From NCBI GenBank assembly GCA_002507425.1, contig DAZU01000107.1:33338-67351 (forward strand): a stretch of DNA of 34,014 nt, read 5' to 3'. A model generated the notes under the pieces. It made no database searches and was not told the origin of the DNA. It saw only the letters and a program-made list of their open reading frames with translations. The position numbers were made by a program, and so were the translations under genes. This document shows, in pieces, positions 9,496-17,094 of the stretch. The stretch's first letter is position 1. Every line of letters begins with the position of its first letter. The stretch is from Euryarchaeota archaeon UBA53 (lineage in GTDB: Archaea > Thermoplasmatota > Poseidoniia > Poseidoniales > Poseidoniaceae).

Positions 9496-10613
9496 TGTCT
9501 ATGTGGTTAGGATTGGACGATACTGATTACCTTGATGGTGGTTGCACAACACTGGTTTTCCACGAATTATTGGAAGCCATACCATGTGATTATGGAAAGC
9601 CTCGATTGACAAGACTGTGGCCATTTGCATCTCGAAGAACAAGAGGTAATGCCTCCTTATCAGTAGAATTATTTGCTGGGGAAGAAATAATCCCATGGCT
9701 TGATTCTTACTGGAATAAGAAAATTTTACCATTAGCAGGAAACATATCATCATCACATCACTCAGATAGAAAGCAATACCCAGCAGATCCGGGAATGACT
9801 CTATTCCACGAACAACCCGATGAGGATTACTATTGGAAAGCTGTAAGAGGTGAAGTTGAATATTACAAGGGAGGTATCCAATGGGGTGGCAATGGTCGAA
9901 TCGGAGCTGCTGCATCTTGTGCATGGAGAGAAAACCATCCCACTTGGGAGGGTATAGCGTGGAGATCTGGCAAGCGCAATGTGCAAAATAGTGTCTTATC
10001 TATTGTAGATAAAATGGAAGGCACTTTTTTGTGTCGAGATCCTAGAAATAACCGAGGTTTGATATCTCCAAGAGGAAACTGTCCAGTGATGTTTGGGGTT
10101 AGAGCCACTTCATATCAAACTGCGAATGATGCGACGAAATTATTAATCGCTGGTAGTGAACCTGTCACTGGTTACAGAATTTTTACAACGAATCAAGCTA
10201 GTGGAGACCATATCGAATCAGTTAGGAGTGAAATCGTTGTGCACAAAGATGTGATTACTGGTGGCCACGTTTTAATCAACGATACCTATGTTGCTTTTTC
10301 AGAATCCGGGGATGTAAATAAATTATGTCAATGGTTAAAAATTGGAGACAGATTTGATTGTATAGGACTGGAATATGATGGTGTCATTCACATTGAAGGT
10401 ATCAAAATAACTGAATCGAAAATAAAAACGAGACCAATTTGTTCTTGCGGAACCCGCATGAAGTCAATGGGAAAAGGACAAGGTGTTCGCTGTCCTAAAT
10501 GTAAGGAAATAAGAGAGAATGGTTGGGATATATCAAATCGGAAGCCGCCAATCATTGGATGGGCGCAGCCCGATCCTGATAAACGAAGACATCTAGCGAA
10601 ATTATCTTTGTAA
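9495..10613 (+). CDS. tiaS: tRNA(Ile2) 2-agmatinylcytidine synthetase TiaS
   Basis: The protein starts MSMWLGLDDTDYLDGGCTT, the TiaS nucleotide-binding signature, followed by RLTRLWPFASRRTRGNASL, matching the conserved PRL-R-NP...TRGN block. A C-terminal zinc ribbon is visible (CSCGTRMKS...VRCPKCKE). TiaS attaches agmatine to C34 of tRNA-Ile(CAU) using ATP, so that AUA codons are read as isoleucine; it is essential in archaea. At 372 residues it is somewhat shorter than usual (about 420-440). Start choice: GTG 9492, ATG 9495 (TGATG overlap with the upstream stop) and ATG 9501 are in frame; 9495 or 9501 best fits the usual short lead before LGLDDTD. Upstream partner is the HAD phosphatase; a small membrane-protein gene follows 37 nt downstream. 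Confidence 0.93.
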   Translation: MSMWLGLDDTDYLDGGCTTLVFHELLEAIPCDYGKPRLTRLWPFASRRTRGNASLSVELFAGEEIIPWLDSYWNKKILPLAGNISSSHHSDRKQYPADPGMTLFHEQPDEDYYWKAVRGEVEYYKGGIQWGGNGRIGAAASCAWRENHPTWEGIAWRSGKRNVQNSVLSIVDKMEGTFLCRDPRNNRGLISPRGNCPVMFGVRATSYQTANDATKLLIAGSEPVTGYRIFTTNQASGDHIESVRSEIVVHKDVITGGHVLINDTYVAFSESGDVNKLCQWLKIGDRFDCIGLEYDGVIHIEGIKITESKIKTRPICSCGTRMKSMGKGQGVRCPKCKEIRENGWDISNRKPPIIGWAQPDPDKRRHLAKLSL

Positions 10614-10650
10614 CCTAAATCTTGATAACATAACCAGAACAGGACCAAGC

Positions 10651-10884
10651 ATGCTTTCCAGTGTAGAGGTCACAACTATTGTTTTCGGACTCTCATTCTT
10701 AGTGATGTTGTGGTACTTAACAAATAAGGGAAGAGAAAATATCGAGAAAGCAAGAAGTGAAGCTACACCTGCAATAGCAGGTGAGGATTTCATCGACGGA
10801 GTTGCCAAAAATCCCGAACAATTTGATGAACCCGATGAAGATGCTCTGCAAGAAATGGCAAAATTATTGGGAGAAGATGAGTAA
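10651..10884 (+). CDS. small single-span membrane protein, unknown function
   Basis: 77 residues. One hydrophobic helix (about residues 6-24, VEVTTIVFGLSFLVMLWYL) is followed by a short basic stretch (NKGRENIEKAR) and an acidic soluble tail of about 45 residues. The charge pattern suggests an N-out, C-in anchor with the tail in the cytoplasm. It begins 37 nt after tiaS on the same strand, so probably in the same transcript. No family recognised. Its stop TAA (10882-10884) directly abuts the reverse-strand stop of the convergent RecA-like gene, with no spacer. Coding potential is supported by its fit between neighbours and by the sensible membrane-protein composition. Confidence 0.6.
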   Translation: MLSSVEVTTIVFGLSFLVMLWYLTNKGRENIEKARSEATPAIAGEDFIDGVAKNPEQFDEPDEDALQEMAKLLGEDE

Positions 10885-11454
10885 TTAATTATGGAATCCT
10901 GATTCTTTTAGCTGCAAGTCAATATATTTTTCATTAAGCCATAATCGCCTTTTAGAATCGCTGCTAGGCCTTGTTAACAACCACACACTATCTGTTTGCA
11001 ATTTTTTGTTTGCCCTCGCAACCAGTGGTTCACCACTCATAGAGACTCCACCCTTTGAAATTAATATTGTAGTCCATTCAGTATCTTTAATCAAATCGTT
11101 AACAGCGCTGATTACATCTTTTGGAAATGGACCTGATTTTGGAGCATAGTCGTCAACAACCACCAATTGAACATTAGGTAAAATTCTCGCAGAATTTGCA
11201 AGTGATTCAAATGCCTTATCGACATTCCCAACCAAATTAGTGGCATGGAACCTTGAAGATGCTGTGAGGTCCATTCCGGTAAAAATTTGCGAAAACCTAG
11301 TAGGATTAGGCAATTCAGGAGATGCCCACAGAACTCTACCACCTGCATCGATTACCTGCCTTGCCATTTGTATTCCCAAGGAAGTACCACCACAAGATGC
11401 CTCGACTGCCAAATGTATGGAAGAGTTATCCAAATCCGCTTTCCACAAGACCAT
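10885..11454 (-). CDS. RecA/RadB-like ATPase-fold protein with degenerate P-loop
   Basis: 189 residues. The layout matches the RecA/RadB/KaiC core: a P-loop position followed by TSLGIQMARQVIDAGGRVLW and a SPELPNPTRF strand, then a Walker B-like strand VQLVVVDDYAP near residues 94-104. The Walker A site reads EASCGGTS (18-25), where the family has GxxxxGK[TS]: the first Gly is Glu and the catalytic Lys is Thr, so ordinary ATP hydrolysis is doubtful. It lies 8 nt downstream of the CBS-domain gene on the same strand, probably in one operon. Family membership is inferred from fold pattern, not a strong signature; a RadB paralogue or KaiC-like regulator are the likeliest readings. Confidence 0.5.
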   Translation of the reverse strand: MVLWKADLDNSSIHLAVEASCGGTSLGIQMARQVIDAGGRVLWASPELPNPTRFSQIFTGMDLTASSRFHATNLVGNVDKAFESLANSARILPNVQLVVVDDYAPKSGPFPKDVISAVNDLIKDTEWTTILISKGGVSMSGEPLVARANKKLQTDSVWLLTRPSSDSKRRLWLNEKYIDLQLKESGFHN

Positions 11455-11462
11455 TGCATCAC

Positions 11463-12011
11463 TTACTCCAATGATATCATTGAAGGAACTTCAGTATCCT
11501 CTTTCTCGTCTTCATTACCACCTAATAGAAGGTTCAGCAAATCAGTTTTTGATTCTTCTTTCTCGACTTTCTCACTAATTGCCGATCTTGAACGTTTTAG
11601 CCTTGCAGCCATGAGTTGGTGTGCCTCAAGTTTTCTTGTTGACTCACGATAGTCTTTCAGAGAAAAATATCCTAAGAAATCTCCCGAATCGTCTGTGACT
11701 ATTATTGCGTCAGGATTAGACTCACTAATTTTATCTAATCCTTTTGATAGTGGAGTATCACCCTTTATCGACAAAACATTTGTGCGCATTATTTTGCCAA
11801 CGCGTAATTTTGTCGCATTAACACCATCGGCCATTGAAGCAAAAATATCCTTAGCAGTAACAATTCCTAAGATTTCAGAACCTTTTTTGACAAGTATTGC
11901 ATTACTTGGATTTTCTGATAAGTCGCCGCAGATAGTATTTATTCTGGTTTTAAGATCAACAACAATATGTTCGTCGGTAATAGACATATCAGAGATAGTT
12001 GGTTCCTGCAT
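11463..12011 (-). CDS. two-CBS-domain protein
   Basis: 182 residues. Two CBS motifs are visible: the first around AILVKKGSEILGIVTAKDI, the second from VGKIMRTNVLSIKGDTPL to AIIVTDDSGDFLGYFSLKD. A charged C-terminal tail (about residues 125-182, KLEAHQLMAARLKRSRSAIS, then an acidic stretch) probably forms a helix outside the Bateman module. CBS pairs bind adenosine nucleotides (AMP, ATP, SAM) and usually regulate a partner. The partner may be the RecA-like protein encoded 8 nt downstream, which lacks a normal nucleotide-binding lysine (inference). A possible TATA element is centred about 29 nt upstream of the ATG. Confidence 0.82.
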   Translation of the reverse strand: MQEPTISDMSITDEHIVVDLKTRINTICGDLSENPSNAILVKKGSEILGIVTAKDIFASMADGVNATKLRVGKIMRTNVLSIKGDTPLSKGLDKISESNPDAIIVTDDSGDFLGYFSLKDYRESTRKLEAHQLMAARLKRSRSAISEKVEKEESKTDLLNLLLGGNEDEKEDTEVPSMISLE

Positions 12012-12035
12012 AATACTATGGATTAGTCACCATGT

Positions 12036-12044
12036 GATATTAAT
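12036..12044 (-). promoter_or_regulatory. putative TATA box of the CBS/RecA-like operon
   Basis: On the minus strand the element reads ATTAATATC, 25 to 33 nt upstream of the ATG at 12011, which fits a leaderless archaeal promoter. It lies within the 88-bp divergent gap shared with the Sec61beta-like gene. Positional inference only. Confidence 0.35.
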
Positions 12045-12099
12045 TTCCCAAATTCAATACAACAAAAACCCATATGACCTAACTAACTTAGCACCCACC

Positions 12100-12315
12100 A
12101 TGGCCGGGGAGTTAAGAAAGGGGGAGCGTATTCCTCGCAGACCTTTACCTGAATTTGAAGAGGCGGGGACATTAGGAGCAGCATTATCGAGGGATGGTTT
12201 GATAAAATCTGCACTCGAGGACACCAATGAATTTGGTCCACACTCAATGATTCTGGGTCTAATAATTGTCGCAACTGTAACAGGTGGTATTTTGCTCCTT
12301 CTCAGGTATCTTTAA
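12100..12315 (+). CDS. Sec61beta/SecG-like small membrane protein
   Basis: 71 residues starting at the ATG at 12100. The open frame extends further upstream, but that part is antisense to the CBS gene and is not likely coding. A basic cytoplasmic N-terminus (MAGELRKGERIPRRPLPEFE) is followed by GTLGAALSRDGLIKSALEDT and one C-terminal helix (MILGLIIVATVTGGILLLL) ending in RYL. Archaeal Sec61beta has this plan: a polar N-terminus, a short GL-rich amphipathic stretch with acidic residues, then a single tail-anchor helix. If correct, it would be the accessory beta subunit of the SecYE translocon. The length is slightly above typical. An unrelated tail-anchored protein cannot be excluded. Confidence 0.5.
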   Translation: MAGELRKGERIPRRPLPEFEEAGTLGAALSRDGLIKSALEDTNEFGPHSMILGLIIVATVTGGILLLLRYL

Positions 12316-12389
12316 ACACCCGTGAAATAGTCTTCTTAATAGCATATAACAGGGCAACATACAAACCCTTAGTTAATCAGCCAGAATCA

Positions 12390-12809
12390 ATGAGCGATGG
12401 TTCTGTTAACGTCGAAAGCAGGACTTCCTCTCAAGATAAACGTTGGACTATAATGGCAGCCTTACTTGGTACTAATACAGCCATATTACTCTTTCAAGGG
12501 ATTGAACAAGAAAACAACTACTCGAAACTAAGGGAGTATGCCTTGACTGTAATTGCCGCTGCGATACCCTTTCAAGGCATCTATTTTCTAATTTACACCT
12601 TCCTACTAGAAAATGATGGGAAACTAAGTGACGATATGATGTCAAGACTCAATTTAGCATCTGCTCTTTGTCAAGTTATAGCATACGTTTCAATTGGTGG
12701 AATAATAGCTCTGTGGTATCGTATGTCTAGCATGGTGGGTATTGTTTTCACATTATCATCAATCATTGCAATGGTTTTAGTAAGATACTCAATGAAGCAA
12801 CAAACATAG
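12390..12809 (+). CDS. four-span integral membrane protein, unknown function
   Basis: 139 residues with a polar N-terminus (1-20) and four hydrophobic segments at about 22-42, 51-73, 87-110 and 112-132. Short loops and a basic end (RYSMKQQT) suggest both termini are cytoplasmic. A long acidic loop, ENDGKLSDDMMSR, joins helices 2 and 3. I recognise no family. It begins 74 nt after the Sec61beta-like gene on the same strand; transcription could be shared or separate. Its stop TAG (12807-12809) directly abuts the reverse-strand TAG of purB. Confidence 0.6.
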   Translation: MSDGSVNVESRTSSQDKRWTIMAALLGTNTAILLFQGIEQENNYSKLREYALTVIAAAIPFQGIYFLIYTFLLENDGKLSDDMMSRLNLASALCQVIAYVSIGGIIALWYRMSSMVGIVFTLSSIIAMVLVRYSMKQQT

Positions 12810-14162
12810 CTAGTGATTGATTGCCTCTCTAGCGAGCATTACTGCCTCGTCAACGATTTCGCCAGATACACCAATATGATTTGCCGGATCAAACATCATT
12901 TCCAACTCTTCTGCATCAAATGCTGCTGAAATAGCAGGGGTCCTTGAGCAAATATCAATCAACTCCTCATCATTAGCAATCGCTTCAAATGATGCTGCTC
13001 GCATTATCTCATGGGCTTCATCTCGTCCAATTCCATGACTAACAAGTTCAATCATCACTTTTTCCGCCATTACGAGACCCTTTTGATTGGTTATGTTCTC
13101 TATCATCTTGCGTGAGTCAACCCACAAATTGGTAAGGACGTCAGCGGTTTTACTCATTACATCTTCACAAAGTGCAGAGGCGTGTGAAAGTGTGAATCTT
13201 TCGCTGCTAGAATTTGCGAGATCTCTTTCATGCCACAATAGTGAGTTTTCGTATGTTGGAATGATAAATGATCTAACAATTCTTGCTAGACCAGATGCAT
13301 TTTCAGATTTTATCGGGTTTTTCTTATGGGCCATAGTTGACGAGCCGACTTGTTTTTTCACGTCAAATCCTTCACCAGCTTCAGCAATCTCAGAGCGCTG
13401 TAAATTTCGAACTTCCTGTAGAATCTTTTCGCATGTGCAAGCAACGTTTGATAGCCATGATACATATTCAATATAACGGTCTCTTCCAACTACCTGCGTT
13501 GTTGCTAATGGAACACCTAGACCAAGATGGGTAAGAATGAGACGTTGCAATTCTCTGGCGTTATCTCCTTGTGCCGCACCCGTTCCGACGGCTCCTAAAA
13601 ATTTTCCAACAGCGATTCTAGGTGCAGCTTCGTCAATTCTGATCAATTGTCGTCGCATTTCATCTAACCAGACGGCTACTTTCAATCCAAATGTGATGGG
13701 AACAGCAGCCTGGCCGTGTGTTCTCCCCAACATTACAGTGTTTCTCTCTCGTTCTGCTAGGTTTGCAGTAACGTCCATGAGGTGGCATAATATTTCTCGC
13801 AGAAGTATGATTGAGTCTCTAAGTTGCAAAGCAACAGCAGTATCGACTATATCATTCGAAGTTGCCCCTAGGTGAATACACCAGCCTGCATCACCCGCGG
13901 CTTCTGCCATTGCTTTGGTTAGAGCCATTATATCGTGACGTGTCTCAGCTTCAATTTCTGAGACTCTTTCCTTGGTTACTATTTCTGGTTTTGCAATTTT
14001 TTCTACTACTGCGTAATCCGCTTCACTGACTTTACCCATTTCTTTGTGAGCCCAAATTAGGGCGCGTTCAACTTCAAGCTGACGTTCATGACGGCCAAGC
14101 TCAGACCAAATTTGTTTAAAATTCTGAGAACCGTATCGGTAGTCAAGTGGACAGAAGGCCAT
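12810..14162 (-). CDS. purB: adenylosuccinate lyase
   Basis: 450 residues. It cleaves SAICAR to AICAR and adenylosuccinate to AMP, both releasing fumarate, in purine synthesis. The fumarase/aspartase superfamily signature is GSSTMAHKKNPIKSE, with the mobile-loop catalytic serine. Conserved blocks also include TSNDIVDTA and the GRTHGQAAVPITFG segment carrying the catalytic histidine. The N-terminus (MAFCPLDYRYGS) is typical of PurB, and length is normal. It lies 52 nt downstream of the Dph6-type gene on the same strand, possibly cotranscribed. Its 3' end abuts the convergent four-span membrane-protein gene without a spacer. Confidence 0.95.
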   Translation of the reverse strand: MAFCPLDYRYGSQNFKQIWSELGRHERQLEVERALIWAHKEMGKVSEADYAVVEKIAKPEIVTKERVSEIEAETRHDIMALTKAMAEAAGDAGWCIHLGATSNDIVDTAVALQLRDSIILLREILCHLMDVTANLAERERNTVMLGRTHGQAAVPITFGLKVAVWLDEMRRQLIRIDEAAPRIAVGKFLGAVGTGAAQGDNARELQRLILTHLGLGVPLATTQVVGRDRYIEYVSWLSNVACTCEKILQEVRNLQRSEIAEAGEGFDVKKQVGSSTMAHKKNPIKSENASGLARIVRSFIIPTYENSLLWHERDLANSSSERFTLSHASALCEDVMSKTADVLTNLWVDSRKMIENITNQKGLVMAEKVMIELVSHGIGRDEAHEIMRAASFEAIANDEELIDICSRTPAISAAFDAEELEMMFDPANHIGVSGEIVDEAVMLAREAINH

Positions 14163-14214
14163 GTCTAGCGGTTACTGGTATAGGAAATGAATATTCCGAG
14201 TGAAATTTTGCTTT

Positions 14215-14868
14215 CTAAATCGGAGTTATTTCTAAATGTCCTCTTTTACCATCCCAAATTTTTTCGGATTCAATTCTTAGTCTGCCATTCATGTGTGGTC
14301 CTGAGATAACAAGAGTTTCATATTCACCACCTTCCCCATCGAAATTAAAACGATACTTTTGTGACAAGGATTCTAGTTCCAACAGTGACTCATAATCGAG
14401 TGTTTTTCCCAACCAACCATCTGACAGACCATCACAAGATACGGATGTTATCATAATCTCAAACCCATTATCAATCAATTCAAACATGTGATTTCTGACA
14501 TTTTGATGCCAGATTGGAGTGAAGGAATGTATACTTAGATTTTCACACATTCTCTCTATTCGATTTTTTTGATAATCTGATCTTAAAGCTCCGCTAACAA
14601 GCCCATCAATTTCAAGACTACAAAGGGCATTTTGCAGTTCCAACATTTCAATATCCTCAATACCGGATGATATTACTTGCAACCAGGAACAGTTACACAA
14701 CTCGGATTGGTATTCAACCAAATGTGTCCCAGGGATTTGGAATGTCATGGAGTCTTCTCCAGAGATTGTAACTGTCACAAGATGTGTCACCTCCCAACCC
14801 TTACATTTTGCCCACCAAATGGCTGCACTGCTATCCTTACCCCCACTGGATAAAATTGCAACTCTCAT
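14215..14868 (-). CDS. dph6: diphthine-ammonia ligase-type PP-loop ATPase (Dph6 family)
   Basis: 217 residues from the ATG at 14868. A longer frame runs to 14961, but the family starts just before the PP-loop, here MRVAILSSGGKDSSAA, and the extension would overlap the psmA start. The PP-loop SGGKDS binds ATP as an adenylating N-type ATP pyrophosphatase. The Dph6/MJ0570 family hallmark EGGEYETLV is present near the C-terminus. In archaea and eukaryotes this enzyme amidates diphthine on EF-2 to diphthamide, and the EF-2 target is encoded 10 kb downstream (His602). It is divergent from psmA across 63 bp. The catalytic family is clear; the exact substrate is from family knowledge. Confidence 0.85.
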   Translation of the reverse strand: MRVAILSSGGKDSSAAIWWAKCKGWEVTHLVTVTISGEDSMTFQIPGTHLVEYQSELCNCSWLQVISSGIEDIEMLELQNALCSLEIDGLVSGALRSDYQKNRIERMCENLSIHSFTPIWHQNVRNHMFELIDNGFEIMITSVSCDGLSDGWLGKTLDYESLLELESLSQKYRFNFDGEGGEYETLVISGPHMNGRLRIESEKIWDGKRGHLEITPI

Positions 14869-14920
14869 ACCACTCCCAAACCGCCAAGGTTGATAAGACC
14901 CCGACCCGACCAGAGGTTGT

Positions 14921-14925
14921 AGGTG
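14921..14925 (+). promoter_or_regulatory. ribosome binding site that decides the psmA start
   Basis: AGGTG lies 6 nt before the ATG at 14932, whereas an in-frame GTG at 14923 falls inside it. This supports ATG 14932 as the psmA start. The stretch AGGTGGGGCAA is shared with the site in front of the isopentenyl phosphate kinase ATG (minus strand near 30320). Confidence 0.5.
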
Positions 14926-14931
14926 GGGCAA

Positions 14932-15654
14932 ATGCAGCCAAGCGGAAGAGGTTATGATCACGGAATTACAACGTTTAGTCCAGATGGAAGATTATTCCAA
15001 GTTGAATACGCTAGAGAGAGTGTAAAAAGAGGTACAACGACGGCTGGGTTGAAGTTCAGAGACGGTGTAGTGTTGGTTTGTGATAAGCGAATTGCCAGTC
15101 GTTTAATTATACCAGAATCCATAGAAAAAATGTTCAAAATCGATGATCATGTTGGAATTGCTACCAGTGGTTTGGTTGCAGATGCACGTCAGTTGGTTGC
15201 TAGAGCTAGAGTTGAAGCCCAAATCAATAGAATTACTTATGCGGCTACAATACCAGTAGATATTTTAACAAAGAAAATTTGTGACTTCAAGCAATCATTT
15301 ACCCAGTATGGAGGCTCGAGGCCATTTGGAACAGCCTTGCTAATTGGTGGAGTTGACGAAAATGGAATTCATCTTTTCGAGACTGACCCCTCTGGCGCAT
15401 ACCAATCTTATCATGCTGGAGCAATAGGCAGCGGTAGGAACACAGTGATTGAATACTTCGAAAATCAATGGAAGGAAAATCTGACCCTCAATGCGGCAAT
15501 GAAATTGGGACTTGAAGCACTGAGAAATGCCAACGACCAAGAATTAAACAGGGATGCTGTTGAAGTTTCCGTAATCGATGCAAGTGGATATCGAGTTCTC
15601 GATAGGTCCGAGGTCAACAAACAAATTGACAGATTGAAGCCCCTAGAGGAGTGA
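14932..15654 (+). CDS. psmA: 20S proteasome alpha subunit
   Basis: 240 residues. The N-terminus MQPSGRGYDHGITTFSPDGR followed by LFQVEYARESVKRGTT is the proteasome alpha signature: the gate-forming YDxxIT-FSPDGRLFQVEYA helix H0. Alpha subunits form the outer heptameric rings of the 20S proteasome, gate substrate entry and dock the PAN or Cdc48 ATPase through the N-terminal YD/R motif and the pocket lysine. Alpha subunits lack the catalytic N-terminal threonine; the beta subunit is not in this window. It heads the exosome superoperon, the conserved archaeal order. Translation of SBDS is probably coupled, since the stop sits just before the SBDS ribosome binding region. Confidence 0.97.
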   Translation: MQPSGRGYDHGITTFSPDGRLFQVEYARESVKRGTTTAGLKFRDGVVLVCDKRIASRLIIPESIEKMFKIDDHVGIATSGLVADARQLVARARVEAQINRITYAATIPVDILTKKICDFKQSFTQYGGSRPFGTALLIGGVDENGIHLFETDPSGAYQSYHAGAIGSGRNTVIEYFENQWKENLTLNAAMKLGLEALRNANDQELNRDAVEVSVIDASGYRVLDRSEVNKQIDRLKPLEE

Positions 15655-15655
15655 T
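15646..15655 (+). promoter_or_regulatory. ribosome binding site that decides the SBDS start
   Basis: GAGGAGTGAT, overlapping the psmA stop, lies 7 nt before the ATG at 15663. It includes an in-frame GTG (15651) that would otherwise be an alternative start. Family N-termini (MVSLDxAVxAR) agree with ATG 15663. Confidence 0.5.
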
Positions 15656-15662
15656 AAAACTC

Positions 15663-16349
15663 ATGGTAAGCCTAGACAATGCTGTCTTGGCTCGGATGGA
15701 GTATGGTGGCAAACGATACGAGGTTCTAGTGGACCCTGAACTGGTTGAATCATTCAAGAGTGATGTGACCTCAGTGGAAATCGATGATTTTCTAGCCACA
15801 GACGAAGTATGGCACGATGCCAAGGCCGGAGATAGACCTACAGAAGAGGCGATTTTAGCAACTTTTGGAACGCAGGATATAGCCACAATAGCTTCAGTGA
15901 TTTTAACCAAAGGAAGCATACAGCTAACTACAAACCAAAGAAAGGAAATGGTAGAGCAGAAAAGACAGCAAATTATACAAGAAATACACTCTACTGCGAT
16001 AGACCCAAAATCAAAATCACCACATCCGAAGACGAGAATCGAACTTGCCCTGGATGAGAGCCGGTTCTTCGCAGACCCATTCAAGCGTGTAGAAATTCAA
16101 GTTAAAGATGCCATTGATCTTCTCAAACCTCTCATTCCCCTATCCTTTGAACCCGTTAGGATTGCATTCAGAGTTAACGGCTCATCTTACGGGAGGGTAA
16201 ACAAACTTCTTCGTCAATATCTGGACAAAGACGAATGGCTATCCAATGGTGATTGGGCTTGTATCATACAGTGTCCACCGGGGATGGCACAGAACATCAT
16301 AGGGAAAGTTCGTGGGATTGATAACAATTCAGAGATAAAAGAATTATAA
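15663..16349 (+). CDS. ribosome maturation protein SBDS (Sdo1)
   Basis: 228 residues. The N-terminal FYSH domain reads MVSLDNAVLARMEYGGKRYE and VLVDPELVESFKS, typical of archaeal SBDS. The later basic KSPHPKTRIELALDESRF block leads into the central three-helix domain, and the C-terminal ferredoxin-like domain follows (about 155-228). SBDS works on the large ribosomal subunit; in eukaryotes, with the EF-2-like GTPase EFL1, it evicts the anti-association factor eIF6/Tif6. Archaea lack EFL1 and may use EF-2 itself. It lies between psmA and rrp4, the conserved archaeal order. A gap of 58 nt separates it from rrp4. Confidence 0.95.
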   Translation: MVSLDNAVLARMEYGGKRYEVLVDPELVESFKSDVTSVEIDDFLATDEVWHDAKAGDRPTEEAILATFGTQDIATIASVILTKGSIQLTTNQRKEMVEQKRQQIIQEIHSTAIDPKSKSPHPKTRIELALDESRFFADPFKRVEIQVKDAIDLLKPLIPLSFEPVRIAFRVNGSSYGRVNKLLRQYLDKDEWLSNGDWACIIQCPPGMAQNIIGKVRGIDNNSEIKEL

Positions 16350-16407
16350 TTTATCCAAGCGTCTATTTTATCATGGGTCGGCTGGTCGCATCGCTGGAGA
16401 GAAAGAA

Positions 16408-17094
16408 ATGTCAGGAGTACTAGAAGGCGCCGAGCTGCGCCTAGTGACTCCGGGTGAAGCCATCGGGGCTTCCTCAGGAGCACGTGCAGGATCGGGTGTA
16501 ATAATCCAAAATGAAAAACTAATCGCAACCAAGGTCGGTTGGGTAAACGAAAAGAATGGTGTAACCTCAATTAACCCTATTAATTCTGCATACATGCCTA
16601 GGTCAGGAGACCTCGTAATTGGGATTGTTGAGAGTGTTCGAAACAATCTTTGGTTTGCTGAAGTCAACGGCCCGTTTAACGGCCTGTTACCAATGTCCTT
16701 AGCGCCATGGAAGGTCGAATTCGGGGCAGCAAGAGAGCAAATGGACATTGGCGACATTATGCTTGCCAGAATTCAAGAAGTTGACGAAGCCCACAACATT
16801 GTCCTGACGATGAAAGGTGTTGGTTTAAGGAAATTAAAAGAAGGCATTATGGAGGAAATTCCAATTAACACAATTGCACACCTGCGCGGTGAAAATAACT
16901 CGCTGCTCAATAAATTAAAAGATGCTTCAGATTGTAGAATAATCGTTGCAGAAAATGGTCGTGTTTGGATTGACGGTGAAGGTAATGGAATTAGTTTTGT
17001 TCGCTCAATCATTGAAAAGACTCGCAATAGCGGTCACAATAGTAGATTCACTGAAAATATTCTAGAAATTATCGAAGAAAGGAGGTCTGCTTGA
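16408..17094 (+). CDS. rrp4: exosome complex RNA-binding subunit Rrp4
   Basis: 228 residues, in three domains: N-terminal barrel (about 1-65), S1 domain (about 66-145; GDLVIGIVESVRNNLWFAEV, then DIGDIMLARIQEVDE), and a KH domain (about 150-225) with RIIVAENGRVWIDGEGNG. Rrp4 forms the RNA-binding cap on the hexameric Rrp41-Rrp42 ring and guides 3' ends into the pore. The ATG at 16408 is preceded by TGGAGA 7 nt upstream. Its stop TGA overlaps the rrp41 ATG by one base. The alternative cap protein Csl4 is not in this window. Confidence 0.95.
   Translation: MSGVLEGAELRLVTPGEAIGASSGARAGSGVIIQNEKLIATKVGWVNEKNGVTSINPINSAYMPRSGDLVIGIVESVRNNLWFAEVNGPFNGLLPMSLAPWKVEFGAAREQMDIGDIMLARIQEVDEAHNIVLTMKGVGLRKLKEGIMEEIPINTIAHLRGENNSLLNKLKDASDCRIIVAENGRVWIDGEGNGISFVRSIIEKTRNSGHNSRFTENILEIIEERRSA
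17081..17086 (+). promoter_or_regulatory. Shine-Dalgarno site that decides the rrp41 start
   Basis: GGAGGT inside the end of rrp4, 7 nt before ATG 17094. It favours this ATG over the in-frame TTG at 17091 and suggests translational coupling of rrp4 and rrp41. Confidence 0.6.

Noticed and set aside
11695..12099. Upstream extension of the Sec61beta-like frame
   Set aside because: It is antisense to the CBS gene and has no protein-like features; the gene most likely starts at ATG 12100.
15614..16084. 156-codon open frame on the minus strand inside SBDS
   Set aside because: Antisense to a clear SBDS protein; composition (Ser/Cys-rich, no motifs) is typical of a shadow frame.
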